A stretch of 23,969 nucleotides of DNA from NCBI GenBank assembly GCA_002454975.1, contig DKJZ01000064.1:1-23969 (forward strand). The letters are read 5' to 3'. The notes under the pieces were generated by a model. That model was not told where the DNA came from. It ran no database searches and was given only the letters and a program-made list of their open reading frames with translations. Position 1 is the stretch's first letter. Every line of letters begins with the position of its first letter. A program made the translations under genes and the position numbers. Of this stretch, positions 1 to 7,650 are shown in pieces. The DNA is from Hylemonella sp. UBA6679. Lineage in GTDB: Bacteria > Pseudomonadota > Gammaproteobacteria > Burkholderiales > Burkholderiaceae_C.

Positions 1-1818
1 CGGGTAAGAACGAAGAGGCTGGCCCTGTCGCGCAGCGCCGAGGTCAGCAGCCGCGCGCCCGCCGAGCCTGTCAAGGTCAAACGCAAGCGCATCCAGGTCA
101 GCCGCGAGAGCAGCAAGACACAAACAGTCGCCACCAAAGTACCCCAAGCGCAAGTGAGCACGGAGGGTCAAACAACCCGCACCGCCTCACAGGTCGACAC
201 GCGCCGTGAGACTCGACGCGCCTCAACGCGCGCGATGGACACCGTCCCAGCTGCCGACCTGGCTCAGCCCTTGGTCAAGCAGCCGGGCGCAGCCGTGACC
301 CGCGGTGGGGTCGACATCAGCGCGCGTGAAGGCGCGGGCGTGTTGCGCCCTGTGACGGGGACATCGCCCACAAGCTCACCCGCGAGCGGCCGCTCACAAG
401 CAGCGCCACCGCAAGGACCGCCCTCGTACAACAACAGCGGTGTTGCCTTGCCCGATACCGCCTTGGGCTTGGATCGGCCGGTCAATGGCTTGGTGCAATT
501 CACCCCCATCGACAACCCACCCGCCTTGGGCGATGCACGCATCACCCCTCGCGCAGGGCAGCCCTTCAATTTGCCACCCACGGCGCCGTCGATGTATGCA
601 CAGCGCGCAGAGCCCGCAACGCCACTGCGCATGGAACAAACAGCACCTTTGCGGATGGACCGCGTGCCCCAAGTGGTGAGCAACACCCGCGCAGACCGCC
701 CCCGTACGGCGCTGGAAGACCTCACCGAGCTGCAGCAAAGCCGTATCCCAACGATTTCTACTGGCGCTGTGATTCGCTCACGCGAAGGCGAGCCCGGTCT
801 TGGACAACTCACCGACATTCAAACGCCAGTGACCTTGCGTTTTGACACGGGCGAAAGCAAAGTCTCGGTCAATGTGACGCCAACCTCGTTGTTCTCTGGC
901 ACGCCCGATGCTGCCGCAGCGGCCCGCTTTGGCGCAGGCCCTGAGCAAAGCGTGAACAACCCGACGCTCTCGCCCGGCAGCCAAAGTGCCTCAGGTGTGG
1001 GCTTGGGCGCGGTCTACGAGACCGACAAACTCAAAGCCGACATCGGCACCACCCCCGTGGGTTTCAACAAAACCGATTACATGGGCGGCCTCAAGTACCG
1101 CTTTGGGGTGAGCGAGAACACCAACCTCACGGTGGATGTGTCGCGTCGCCCGGTGACAGACAGCTTGCTGTCGTTTGCGGGCGTGAAAGACGCGCGCACC
1201 GGTGACATTTGGGGTGCTGTGTCGTCCACAGGGGGGCGTTTTGACCTCTCTTGGGACAACGGCAGCTTTGGTCTGTACACCTACGGTTCAGCCCACAGCC
1301 TGACGGGCTCGAATGTGGCCTCCAACAGCCGCATGGAAGGCGGTGGCGGCTTGTACTGGAAGATGGACACGGGCCCGAACTCAAGCTTCAGAACAGGGGT
1401 CAACCTCACGGCCCTGGGCTATGAGAAAAACCTGCGCTACTTCACCTTCGGGCAAGGGGGCTACTTCAGCCCGCAGCGCTTTTTCTCGGTCAGCGTGCCC
1501 GTGGAGTGGAGCCAGCGAACCAACAAACTCAGCTACCAACTCAAGGGCTCGCTAGGCTTGCAAACCTTCAGCGAGGACGCCTCGCCCTACTTCCCCACAA
1601 ACGCCACACGCCAGGCCAATGGCGCAGCGGCTGTGGCTGCAGGTGCGGGTATCCGCATCAACACCCGTGAATTGGGTGGTGCCAGTGATGAGGTAATCGT
1701 TGCCCGAACGTTGGAGAACCAAACTGCTGATGATGGGGCTATTGAAGGCCGCGTTGCTGTTGTAAGTGCCAGCGAGCTGCACCGCGTTGGGTGTGGTTCC
1801 CAAGGTATAGGTCAGTGA
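1..1818 (+). CDS. bcsC: Cellulose synthase subunit BcsC, C-terminal part; 5' end outside window and 3' end apparently broken
   Basis: BcsC forms the periplasmic TPR scaffold and outer-membrane pore through which cellulose leaves the cell. The frame is open from base 1, so the gene begins upstream; a GTG at 154 is only an internal codon. Visible residues 1-276 are a Pro/Ala/Thr-rich linker with no TPRs. From about residue 277 the BCSC_C beta-barrel family is recognisable: SRRPVTDSLLSFAG (from about 381) and GYEKNLRYFTFGQGGYFSPQ (473-492) are hallmark blocks. After YFPTNATRQANG (about 530-541) the family should continue for roughly 60 residues through the final strands and the terminal aromatic signal. 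Here the frame instead runs into antisense of the neighbouring lipoprotein gene and ends at 1818. Identity is secure; the real 3' end is lost near 1625-1645 by deletion or misassembly. It lies on the strand opposite to bcsA and bcsB. Confidence 0.88.
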   Translation, partial: RVRTKRLALSRSAEVSSRAPAEPVKVKRKRIQVSRESSKTQTVATKVPQAQVSTEGQTTRTASQVDTRRETRRASTRAMDTVPAADLAQPLVKQPGAAVTRGGVDISAREGAGVLRPVTGTSPTSSPASGRSQAAPPQGPPSYNNSGVALPDTALGLDRPVNGLVQFTPIDNPPALGDARITPRAGQPFNLPPTAPSMYAQRAEPATPLRMEQTAPLRMDRVPQVVSNTRADRPRTALEDLTELQQSRIPTISTGAVIRSREGEPGLGQLTDIQTPVTLRFDTGESKVSVNVTPTSLFSGTPDAAAAARFGAGPEQSVNNPTLSPGSQSASGVGLGAVYETDKLKADIGTTPVGFNKTDYMGGLKYRFGVSENTNLTVDVSRRPVTDSLLSFAGVKDARTGDIWGAVSSTGGRFDLSWDNGSFGLYTYGSAHSLTGSNVASNSRMEGGGGLYWKMDTGPNSSFRTGVNLTALGYEKNLRYFTFGQGGYFSPQRFFSVSVPVEWSQRTNKLSYQLKGSLGLQTFSEDASPYFPTNATRQANGAAAVAAGAGIRINTRELGGASDEVIVARTLENQTADDGAIEGRVAVVSASELHRVGCGSQGIGQ

Positions 1819-3054
1819 GGGATCGAGCTTGAACGAGAAGTTTGACAGGCTTTGGTTGAAGGACGTGGGGTTGAAGTTGTAGTAGCCCGTGAACACCCGC
1901 ACCAAGCTGTCGCTGGCGCGGATATCACCCATCAGATACACATCTGGCGTGTAGGTGTTGCCAGCGTTGTTGCCAGCGTGATAGATGCCGTTCATACTGG
2001 CTACCACGCTGCTGTTGCTGTCTGAGCGTAGGTCGCCCAAAAGCACCAGGCTGCTGGGCCTGTAGAAAACATACTGGTTGTTGGGCAGCACCACCGCACT
2101 CAAGCTGTCTTGCGCATCGGTGCTGACATAAAAACCCTCGGCCAAGGCACTGGTGGCAAGAGGAATGGGGTTGATGTCAGAAACAAACAAACCATCGAGC
2201 ACCAAACTCGCTGTGGCCTTGCGTAAAGTGCTCACGCTGTTGCTGTGCGCGATCAAACGCAAACCGGTTTTTTGGTTGTTGTCGTTGTACGTCACAAATG
2301 CCAGGCCGCTGTACTCGGTTTGTGGGCGCGTGCAGGTGGGCGATGTCCCGCCCAGGCTCAAACTCACCTCGTACAGGGCTTTGCTCGCAGCACTGGCATT
2401 GGGTGTTTTCACCGCTACACGGCCCAGCACCGCACACCCCGACACATTCCCGGCCACCATGGAGCCATTGATGGTTAAAGCCCATGTCGAGCCATTGACG
2501 CCGCCTCGGTACATACCACGCAGGGCTGTCAGGCTGGCTGTGTAGTTGTTTTGTCGACTCAGCCGCAAGTTGACGGCTTGGTCGGCGTAGGTGATGAGGT
2601 CGGTCACCCCCACTGGGTAGATGGGCTGGCTGTAGATGCCTGAAATCTGGTTGGCTTGCGTGGCGCCCGGCCCGGTCACAGCGGTGCCCGACAGGGTCAC
2701 GCGGTTGGTGTAACCACGCTCACTGTCAAAGGCTTGTACATCCTGGTAGGTAAAGCTCGTGCCCGTGAGTCTGTTTTGTCTGACGCTGAGCAAGCCTTGA
2801 ACGATGTCATAAGGTGAGGTGCCACCGTAGGGATAGCTTGGCACAGACACTTTTTTAGCCACGTGCACATCGGAAGAAGTGCCCGAAGGCGTCGCATTGA
2901 TGATCGCAAAGGACTCGTTGTCGCCAAGCGTACCTTCCCAGATGCCGTCCACATACTGTTGCGCAGCCACGGGGGCCTCGGTGTCGCCACTGCCACCACC
3001 GCAAGCGCCAAGACCAAGCAACATCAGCATCGCGACAATGCGAGGCACTTTCAT
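1552..3054 (-). CDS. Putative lipoprotein of unknown function with two repeat modules; 3' end apparently truncated
   Basis: I do not recognise the family. The start ATG at 3054 has an AAGG ribosome site 8 bases upstream. Residues 1-17 form a lipoprotein signal with lipobox L-G-A-C (Cys18), followed by a Gly/Ser-rich stretch, so it should be membrane-anchored facing the periplasm or surface. The rest is Ser/Thr/Asn-rich and beta-like. Two modules are visible: residues about 35-282 and about 305 onward. Module 1 continues about 75 residues past a conserved Cys (C207, in VSGCAV); module 2 reaches the matching Cys (C472, in TRTC) and then only 28 residues follow, which are antisense bcsC codons rich in Cys and Arg. 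The true C-terminus is therefore missing. The gene follows bcsA by 132 bases on the same strand, so a matrix- or cellulose-related role is possible but unproven. Confidence 0.7.
   Translation of the reverse strand: MKVPRIVAMLMLLGLGACGGGSGDTEAPVAAQQYVDGIWEGTLGDNESFAIINATPSGTSSDVHVAKKVSVPSYPYGGTSPYDIVQGLLSVRQNRLTGTSFTYQDVQAFDSERGYTNRVTLSGTAVTGPGATQANQISGIYSQPIYPVGVTDLITYADQAVNLRLSRQNNYTASLTALRGMYRGGVNGSTWALTINGSMVAGNVSGCAVLGRVAVKTPNASAASKALYEVSLSLGGTSPTCTRPQTEYSGLAFVTYNDNNQKTGLRLIAHSNSVSTLRKATASLVLDGLFVSDINPIPLATSALAEGFYVSTDAQDSLSAVVLPNNQYVFYRPSSLVLLGDLRSDSNSSVVASMNGIYHAGNNAGNTYTPDVYLMGDIRASDSLVRVFTGYYNFNPTSFNQSLSNFSFKLDPSLTYTLGTTPNAVQLAGTYNSNAAFNSPIISSLVLQRSGNDYLITGTTQFTGVDADTRTCSHSRCAIGLACGVCGEVGRGVLAEGLQA
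1625..1645. other. Inferred breakpoint joining the 3' ends of bcsC and the lipoprotein gene
   Basis: Left of this point the plus strand encodes convincing BcsC barrel and the minus strand reads nonsense. Right of it the minus strand encodes lipoprotein and the plus strand reads nonsense. Both convergent genes lose family-expected C-terminal sequence here, so a segment holding both 3' ends and the intergenic region appears to be missing. The position is an estimate from where protein similarity stops on each strand. Confidence 0.55.
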
Positions 3055-3077
3055 GTCTAAACCTTCATCAGTTCACA

Positions 3078-3094
3078 GCAGCAACAGTTGCTGC
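3078..3094. promoter_or_regulatory. Palindrome upstream of the lipoprotein gene
   Basis: The arms GCAGCAAC and GTTGCTGC are perfect reverse complements separated by one base. The dyad sits 24-40 bases upstream of the lipoprotein start codon. On the minus strand a weak -10-like TAATAT lies just upstream, so the dyad would fall close to the transcription start, an operator-like place. It could also be a chance palindrome or a small 5'-UTR hairpin. No convincing -35 box was found. Confidence 0.3.
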
Positions 3095-3186
3095 AGATTG
3101 AAAGATATTAAGTTTTGAGCGTGCTTTTTAAGGACGGCTAAAGGCGTGAAACACCAGCCAATTCTTGACGGGTCCAAGCCTGCTGC

Positions 3187-5379
3187 TCAGGCGGGACGGA
3201 CCATTCGCCACAGCTGCAAGACCAAGCTGGCATAGCCACGCTTGCTCACAGACCACACACTGCGGGGAGCATTTGTGGGCTGTAAGGGCTGAAGCTGACG
3301 ACGCCAAGCCAAAGGCCGTGCAAACGTGCACTGAACCCAATGGATGCGCTGCTGCATGGTCAGCCCAACAAAGACCACACCCACCGAGTCCGCACTCGCA
3401 TTGATGACTCGCGCTGGAAATGTTTTGACCTGCCCGTTGTCGCTCATCTGGAGTTGAACATCGGTGCCAACCGTCAAGGTGTGACCTGGCACATCCAGGC
3501 GCAAACCTGTCATCGAAAAATCCCGGCACACCGCTTGAAGGTTCTGATGTGGCAAAACCAACTGGGCCGGCAAATAAGCCTGCACCCGAGGGGTTTGCCG
3601 GATCTGGCGCTGTTCCAGGGCAACACCTACTGCCGCGCCCAAAATGACCATGTTGTAAGCCAACCAAACCAAGTTCAAAGCCACGGCCCAAGAGACCCAT
3701 GGGGGCGACACCCACAACTGGTACACACCCAGCCCAAAACCTAAGCTGCACATGCTGATGAGCAACAAACAAGGGGTGGCGTAGCGCCAATCAAAGTAGG
3801 TGGTTTCAATCACACCGCCTTTGGCTGTGACATTGAAGCGCCCCACTTTGGGCAAGATCAAAGCCATGGTGGTGGGCAAAATCAAATACCAAGCCAGCAC
3901 CGTTTCGTAAACCTCAGACCAAAACACGCCCCGGTATTTGCCCTGGGTGTAAATGCTCCACAACTTGATTTGCACAATGAAAGGCAAGGCATGCACCACG
4001 ATGTCCAAGGGGGTGGCATTGATCAGCTCAACACCCAACAACAGGTAAGCCAAAGGCGACATCAACAGCACCAGTCTGGGTAAGCCAAAAAAGAAATTGA
4101 GCATCGCATTGGTGTAGCAAAGGCGCTGCATCATGCTCAGGCCGCGGCCAAACAGCGGGTTGTCACGTCTGAAGATTTGCGCCATGCCTCGGCCCCAGCG
4201 CGTGCGCTGCTTGATGTGCGCCGACAAACTTTCTGTGGCCAAGCCTGCAGCCAGGGTTTCATTGATGTAGGCCGTGGTGTAGCCTTTGCGGTGGAGTTTG
4301 AGTGCGGTGTGCGCGTCTTCAGTGACGGTTTCTTCAGCAATGCCGCCCACGTCCATCAAGGCACTTCTTCGCAGAACGGCGCAAGAGCCGCAAAAAAACG
4401 TGGCGTTCCATAAGTCGTTGCCATCTTGAACCAAGCCGTAAAACAAAGCCCCTTCGTTGGGCACCTGACCTGCCGTGCCTAGGTTCTTCTCAAAGGGATC
4501 CGAGGAGAAAAAATGATGCGGCGTTTGCACCATGGCGCAGGCAGGTTCGCACAACATCCAACCCATGGTTTGCTGTAAAAAGAGTTTGTTGGGGATGTGG
4601 TCTGCGTCAAAAATGGCAATGAATTCGCCTTGCGTCACCGACAAAGCATGGTTCAAGTTGCCCGCTTTGGCACCACGGTTGTCGGCTCGCGTGAGGTAAT
4701 GCACGCCCAATTGGCCAGCAAACTGTTTGAACGCTGGACGCCGACCGTCATCCAAGAGGTAGATGTGCAGCTTGTCTTTCGGCCAATCCATGGCGTAGGC
4801 CGCCAGCACCGATGGCATCACCACGCTGAGGTCTTCGTCATAGCTGGGGATGAACACATCCACATGCGGATAATCCTTGGGCCGCTGGGCAATGGGGGCC
4901 GGTGGCCGTTGCAGCGCAAATGCCGTTTGCACCATCGACAGCCATGTGGTGCACCAAAAAAAACCTTCGGCCAGCAGCAAGATGGTGCCCGCGACCTCGG
5001 AGCTGGTGCTGTTGAACTGCAAGGTTTCGCTGAGTCGCCACCACACGTAGCGCATCATCACCAGCAAGGTGCACAAACCCAAGGCCACCGACGACCAGCG
5101 ACTGCGGGTTTGAAAAAGCACCCACGACACCGCCACCAACACCATGGCCCACACCCATTGAGCCCCTTGAGACATGGGCAAGGTCACCACCCAAGCAGAT
5201 GTGCACAAGCACACCACCCACAACACGCAGCGCACCCAAGGCATCCACCATGATGGTGCTGCGACAGCGTCTGTGTTGGCTTGGCGCAGCTCGGCATGAT
5301 GAACCCATTGCATCACCCATCCAGCCACGTGTTGGAAAGGCCAGTTCAGGCTCCTGCGCAGAACAGATGAGAGGCTCAT
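3187..5379 (-). CDS. bcsA: Cellulose synthase catalytic subunit BcsA (UDP-forming), with PilZ domain
   Basis: An inner-membrane family 2 glycosyltransferase that polymerises UDP-glucose into beta-1,4-glucan and threads it through its own channel; activated by c-di-GMP. The 730-residue protein starts at ATG 5379, overlapping the bcsB stop as ATGA, with AAGGCG upstream; the open frame continues into bcsB but without plausible protein. N-terminal membrane helices lie at about 47-66, 75-90 and 98-112. Catalytic motifs: DDG 210-212, DAD 258-260, FFCGSCA 328-334, TED 353-355 and QRTRW 391-395. Further helices run between 425 and 590. The PilZ domain has R594-xxx-R598 and D620-F-S-M-T-G625, so the c-di-GMP site looks intact. 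It is somewhat shorter than E. coli BcsA, mainly at the N-terminus. It is the last gene of the leftward type I secretion-bcsBA series. Confidence 0.96.
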   Translation of the reverse strand: MSLSSVLRRSLNWPFQHVAGWVMQWVHHAELRQANTDAVAAPSWWMPWVRCVLWVVCLCTSAWVVTLPMSQGAQWVWAMVLVAVSWVLFQTRSRWSSVALGLCTLLVMMRYVWWRLSETLQFNSTSSEVAGTILLLAEGFFWCTTWLSMVQTAFALQRPPAPIAQRPKDYPHVDVFIPSYDEDLSVVMPSVLAAYAMDWPKDKLHIYLLDDGRRPAFKQFAGQLGVHYLTRADNRGAKAGNLNHALSVTQGEFIAIFDADHIPNKLFLQQTMGWMLCEPACAMVQTPHHFFSSDPFEKNLGTAGQVPNEGALFYGLVQDGNDLWNATFFCGSCAVLRRSALMDVGGIAEETVTEDAHTALKLHRKGYTTAYINETLAAGLATESLSAHIKQRTRWGRGMAQIFRRDNPLFGRGLSMMQRLCYTNAMLNFFFGLPRLVLLMSPLAYLLLGVELINATPLDIVVHALPFIVQIKLWSIYTQGKYRGVFWSEVYETVLAWYLILPTTMALILPKVGRFNVTAKGGVIETTYFDWRYATPCLLLISMCSLGFGLGVYQLWVSPPWVSWAVALNLVWLAYNMVILGAAVGVALEQRQIRQTPRVQAYLPAQLVLPHQNLQAVCRDFSMTGLRLDVPGHTLTVGTDVQLQMSDNGQVKTFPARVINASADSVGVVFVGLTMQQRIHWVQCTFARPLAWRRQLQPLQPTNAPRSVWSVSKRGYASLVLQLWRMVRPA

Positions 5380-7559
5380 GACAGTCGCCTTTGCGCCAGC
5401 CGTTTGAGCTGCCCCTGCCCCAATGCAGCGGCACACAATGCGGTACAGGCGCTGACCAGCCCAAGCAGCCAAGGCCGCTCCAACAGCCATCCTTGGCTGC
5501 GCTGCCATTCGTTTTCTTGGCTGTACACATTGTTGGCCCACACCGCCTGAGGCTCGATGCCTGTGCTGGTGAGCGTGATGGTGTCGGTCTCTGGCCACGG
5601 AGATGCGCGCTGGGCAAAAAGCAGCTGGGCATCTGCCACGCTGTTTGCACCAAGGTGCAGCTCCACCCTGCGGCTGTCACTTGGTGCTGTGAATTGCGTC
5701 ACCCATGCTTGTGCATCGGCGGCAAGCCCTAGCCCAGGGTTGGTCATTGGCCTGCTGGCTGGGCTCAAGCCTTGCCAGCCTGCTTGCACCACCTGTGGCG
5801 TGTTGGCATGGACATGAATCAGGTGCTTGTCAGGCACGCGAGCTGTGTTGGGCTGCTGGGTCACCAGCAGGTTTGTCAGGGGAGCTGCATCTTGCTCGCC
5901 CAAATGCAGCAGCGTGTTGAGGAACAGCGTCCACGCAATGGCCTGTGCGTGTTCTGGCAAGACAAACCAGGTGTTGCGCAGCCCCGCCTCATGGGTGAAT
6001 GGAAAGCCCTGCGTCCAAAAATCACGCAGACTCAAGGGCCTGGCACGTGCGACGACCTGGCTGAAGTCCAGGCTCGATGCGAGGCTGATGTCGCCAAGCT
6101 GCGCACTGCCAACTGGGGCCACACACCGTGACTCAGAAGGCACAGCTTGATCAAACACCCACTCCAAGACATTCACGCGCCCAGGCTCAAGCCCGTTGCG
6201 GCGCGTCTGAGCGCTTGTCCAGGTAGGTGCTGCGGCTTGGCCAAATGGCACAGACATGGTCCAACTTTGGAAGCCCTCGGTCTGTGTCACCGGTTGAGAT
6301 GCGACAAGCGCACCATTGATCCAAAGTGACACCCGCTCAGAAGTGCCTGAAGGGGGTGGTTTGAACTTCAAGGTGATGGGCACGCGGGCATTGCCTACGC
6401 CACTCAGATCGACAGGAAGTGGCAGGGCAAAAGCTTGGCCTCCAGGCGTTGCAGGCCACTGCATGCGCTGCTCAGGTGTGGCGGCACGCAAATCCGAGAG
6501 CAACACCTCCCCTTGGCTTTTGCGCTTGGCGGCATGCCAAGGCAACTCGTCTTGCCAGGTTCTGACCCAACGGCTGCGGTCCAGCACCTTTGACTCAAGG
6601 GTTGACTGGGCTTGCAGCCAATCGCTCAGTGCAGCGGCAGTGTCATTTGCATCTCGCCCTTGAACCAGCCACAGCTGGGTATGTGGCTTGCTAGGGTGCG
6701 CAACCGCCCGAATGCTAGGACGATCGACATCTGGCACCTGTTGCAAGAAAGCTGGCTTGTGCTGGTTGCTGAAAACCACCACGCTGTGCGTGTCGCCGGG
6801 CAGATCCTGGCTGATGTTCACGCCAGCCAGCATCCCTGGGTAGCGCTGGCCCATGTGGTGCGCCAACATACCAGCCACCTGCAGGTAAGCCAATGGGGCA
6901 TGGGGCACCACCATGTTGAGCTGGCGCATGCCCTGTGGCCCGAGGCCTACCAACAACCGCGGCATGTCCCAAGGCTCTTGCGTGCGCATTGGGGTGGTGC
7001 GCAGCTTGAATCGGGTTCGCCGCTCCACCACCACCTGCGCATCCGTGCGCTTGGCTGCACCTTCGCAAGGGCTGGGCAAAAGCTCAAAACTCACACGGTT
7101 ATCGGCCTTGAAAAAAGCGGCTGGTATGTCCAGGTCAACAGACTGCACCTGCTCGCCTGCCCTGGTTTCCAAAAACAAGGTGGTCACCTGCTCGTCGTTG
7201 ACCAAGACCTTCAAACGAAGGTCTGCGCCAACGTTTGCGCCCAAAACCCGATAGCTCAGTTGCATGACAGCGCTGTGGGTTTCTTCATCAAGGTTGCTCA
7301 GCAGCGTGATGTCTCGCCGGGTACGCGCAGCACTCAAAACCACGGGCTGCCCCAACAACTGACCCATATCCACCTGGCGGTCTTGGAACGTGGGCGCTGG
7401 CTCTGTCACTTGTTGCTGCACGGACGCAAGCGTTTGACGCGAACGCTCTTTTTTTTGCTTAACAGCCGCCATTGAAGGCGCTGGCATCAGCCCAAGGACA
7501 AGCACACCCACCAAAATGAGCATGGCCATCTTTGTCAAAACCTGTTTGCCTGTGTGCAT
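5376..7559 (-). CDS. bcsB: Cellulose synthase regulatory/periplasmic subunit BcsB
   Basis: BcsB sits in the periplasm, anchored by a C-terminal helix, and guides the nascent glucan from BcsA. From ATG 7559 it has 727 residues, the family's usual size. A signal peptide is visible (KQVLTK, then a Leu/Val-rich core ending PSMA). The body is alternating carbohydrate-binding-like and ferredoxin-like beta sequence. A transmembrane segment near the C-terminus (WLLGLVSACTALCAAALG) is followed by a basic tail, as expected for the BcsA-docking anchor. The open frame extends to a TTG at 7574, and neither start has a clear Shine-Dalgarno, so the start is uncertain by five residues. It lies upstream of bcsA with a 4-base overlap, opposite to the common A-then-B order, and just downstream of a TolC-type gene across a decamer-repeat spacer. 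Confidence 0.93.
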   Translation of the reverse strand: MHTGKQVLTKMAMLILVGVLVLGLMPAPSMAAVKQKKERSRQTLASVQQQVTEPAPTFQDRQVDMGQLLGQPVVLSAARTRRDITLLSNLDEETHSAVMQLSYRVLGANVGADLRLKVLVNDEQVTTLFLETRAGEQVQSVDLDIPAAFFKADNRVSFELLPSPCEGAAKRTDAQVVVERRTRFKLRTTPMRTQEPWDMPRLLVGLGPQGMRQLNMVVPHAPLAYLQVAGMLAHHMGQRYPGMLAGVNISQDLPGDTHSVVVFSNQHKPAFLQQVPDVDRPSIRAVAHPSKPHTQLWLVQGRDANDTAAALSDWLQAQSTLESKVLDRSRWVRTWQDELPWHAAKRKSQGEVLLSDLRAATPEQRMQWPATPGGQAFALPLPVDLSGVGNARVPITLKFKPPPSGTSERVSLWINGALVASQPVTQTEGFQSWTMSVPFGQAAAPTWTSAQTRRNGLEPGRVNVLEWVFDQAVPSESRCVAPVGSAQLGDISLASSLDFSQVVARARPLSLRDFWTQGFPFTHEAGLRNTWFVLPEHAQAIAWTLFLNTLLHLGEQDAAPLTNLLVTQQPNTARVPDKHLIHVHANTPQVVQAGWQGLSPASRPMTNPGLGLAADAQAWVTQFTAPSDSRRVELHLGANSVADAQLLFAQRASPWPETDTITLTSTGIEPQAVWANNVYSQENEWQRSQGWLLERPWLLGLVSACTALCAAALGQGQLKRLAQRRLS

Positions 7560-7570
7560 GGGGCTGCTTG

Positions 7571-7630
7571 CCAAATCGCTCGGGGTCGCTTGATGTCGCT
7601 TTGTGTCGCTTTGTGTCGATCAGGGTCGCT
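7571..7630. repeat. Six-copy 10-bp tandem repeat upstream of bcsB
   Basis: Six consecutive decamers run with no phase slip; the last five bases are TCGCT in five copies and TCGAT in the fifth. The variable halves are ccaaa, cggg(g), tgatg, ttgtg, ttgtg and caggg, and copies 4 and 5 differ by one base. The array fills most of the 91 bases between the TolC-type stop and the bcsB ATG. Read on the minus (transcribed) strand the unit begins AGCGA. The period is close to one DNA helical turn. It may be a multi-site protein-binding element, a slippage-prone spacer that tunes bcsB expression, or a neutral microsatellite. Confidence 0.85.
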
Positions 7631-7650
7631 CGCAGATGAGGACAGACGCC

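Noticed and set aside
3128..3790. Minus-strand frame of 220 codons overlapping the end of bcsA
   Set aside because: Different frame within bcsA; Cys/Gly/His-rich translation with no motif. The PilZ domain of bcsA is the real product here.
5380..5598. N-terminal extension of the bcsA frame into bcsB
   Set aside because: Residues are His/Arg/Gln-rich nonsense; the ATG at 5379 overlaps the bcsB stop as ATGA and gives a normal BcsA start.
6612..7475. Plus-strand frame of 287 codons opposite bcsB
   Set aside because: No recognisable domain or ribosome site; it is the complement of conserved bcsB coding sequence.
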